64,000 nt of DNA from Bacteroidota bacterium (GTDB taxonomy: Bacteria > Bacteroidota > Bacteroidia > Bacteroidales > NBLH01): assembly GCA_025361565.1 (NCBI GenBank), contig JANYKN010000042.1, positions 62,001 through 126,000 on the forward strand. Direction: 5' to 3'. Made by a program: the position numbers and the translations under genes. The notes under the pieces are model-generated. The model saw only the letters and a list, made by a program, of their open reading frames with translations. It ran no database searches and was not told the origin of the DNA. Each line of letters starts with the position of its first letter. Within the stretch, counting starts at the first letter, position 1. Shown here in pieces: positions 63,839 through 64,000 of this stretch.

Positions 63839-63956
63839 GATGGTTTTAGAATGTTAGTTGTGTGGTCTGCTAATTATGAAAGAAATTTGTCTAATATTTT
63901 TCCACATCGTTTAAGTTTGCTAAATAAAGTAATAATGCGAATTAAGGGTCGAATTG

Positions 63957-63976
63957 CCCTCGGCTTTAGCCGGGGG
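63957..63976. repeat. GC-rich REP-like hairpin at the window edge
   Basis: CCCTCGGC (63957-63964) pairs with GCCGGGGG-type sequence (63969-63976), with one T-G pair and a loop of four. The surroundings (AAGGGTC repeated at 63944 and 63983) suggest the edge of a larger repeat continuing outside the window. Confidence 0.55.
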
Positions 63977-64000
63977 AATATAAGGGTCTGTAGAAAAGGG

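Larger units (their letters stand above)
63390..64000. other. Gene-free end region rich in repeats
   Basis: It holds the 42-bp minisatellite (63484-63746), copy 2 of the CTTCAAG repeat (63761-63838) and a GC-rich hairpin (63957-63976). Three overlapping minus-strand frames across the minisatellite exist only because the repeat length is a multiple of three. Confidence 0.6.

Overview
The window is typical Bacteroidota chromosome. The DNA is AT-rich, many secreted proteins have signal peptides ending in a Q (…QAQ, …SQ), TonB proteins begin with the Bacteroidota-style cytoplasmic leader, several genes have promoter -7 boxes of the form TAnnTTTG, and multi-copy palindromic repeats fill the intergenic spaces. 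The order (Bacteroidales/Marinilabiliales-like) is a guess. No rRNA, tRNA, CRISPR array, intact insertion sequence or prophage was seen.

Layout. 1-8.6 kb, almost all minus strand: a partial winged-helix (AlkZ/YcaQ-like) gene, small SRPBCC and NTF2-like proteins, poorly conserved secreted proteins, a signal-peptide protein with a TonB C-terminal domain, a small membrane-protein gene split by an A10 tract, and a HEAT-repeat protein, separated by palindromic repeats. 9.0-13.6 kb: one 1528-residue gene joining an AMP-forming acyl-CoA synthetase, a large unassigned middle and a C-terminal GNAT acetyltransferase. 13.8-20.5 kb: a long UbiD-family decarboxylase, two secreted proteins and a convergent S9 peptidase. 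21.1-26.4 kb: a three-SPOR-domain protein, ClpS, and a flotillin-like FloA relative with ten 32-residue repeats. 26.8-30.3 kb: a heterodimeric ABC exporter with one degenerate ATP site. 30.5-31.8 kb: three tandem paralogues of a small holin-like membrane protein. 32.2-36.4 kb: acyl-ACP thioesterase, C69 dipeptidase, PhnP-like metallo-hydrolase and a lipoprotein.

37.9-47.0 kb is an energy-transduction cluster: small membrane protein, PstS-like lipoprotein, TPR protein, ExbB, ExbD, ExbD, TonB, then a second TonB-ExbD-TonB block that is clearly a tandem duplication. Three TonB and three ExbD share one ExbB, so the duplicates probably specialise for different outer-membrane receptors. 47.1-56.6 kb holds housekeeping genes: SirB1-like protein, nucleoside phosphorylase, DUF3352/MORN protein, histidine ammonia-lyase, Old Yellow Enzyme, a beta-barrel protein and a DUF4136 lipoprotein. 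56.9-61.1 kb is a minus-strand bc-type respiratory operon: cytochrome b in two overlapping frames (probably a frameshift), Rieske protein, and an octahaem cytochrome c with HEAT and TPR repeats in place of cytochrome c1. The window closes with a hybrid histidine kinase and a 42-bp minisatellite beside more interspersed repeats.

The strongest candidates for something undescribed are the repeat-expanded flotillin-like protein (24013-26379) and the synthetase-GNAT giant (9032-13618). The octahaem bc operon and the triple holin-like set come next.
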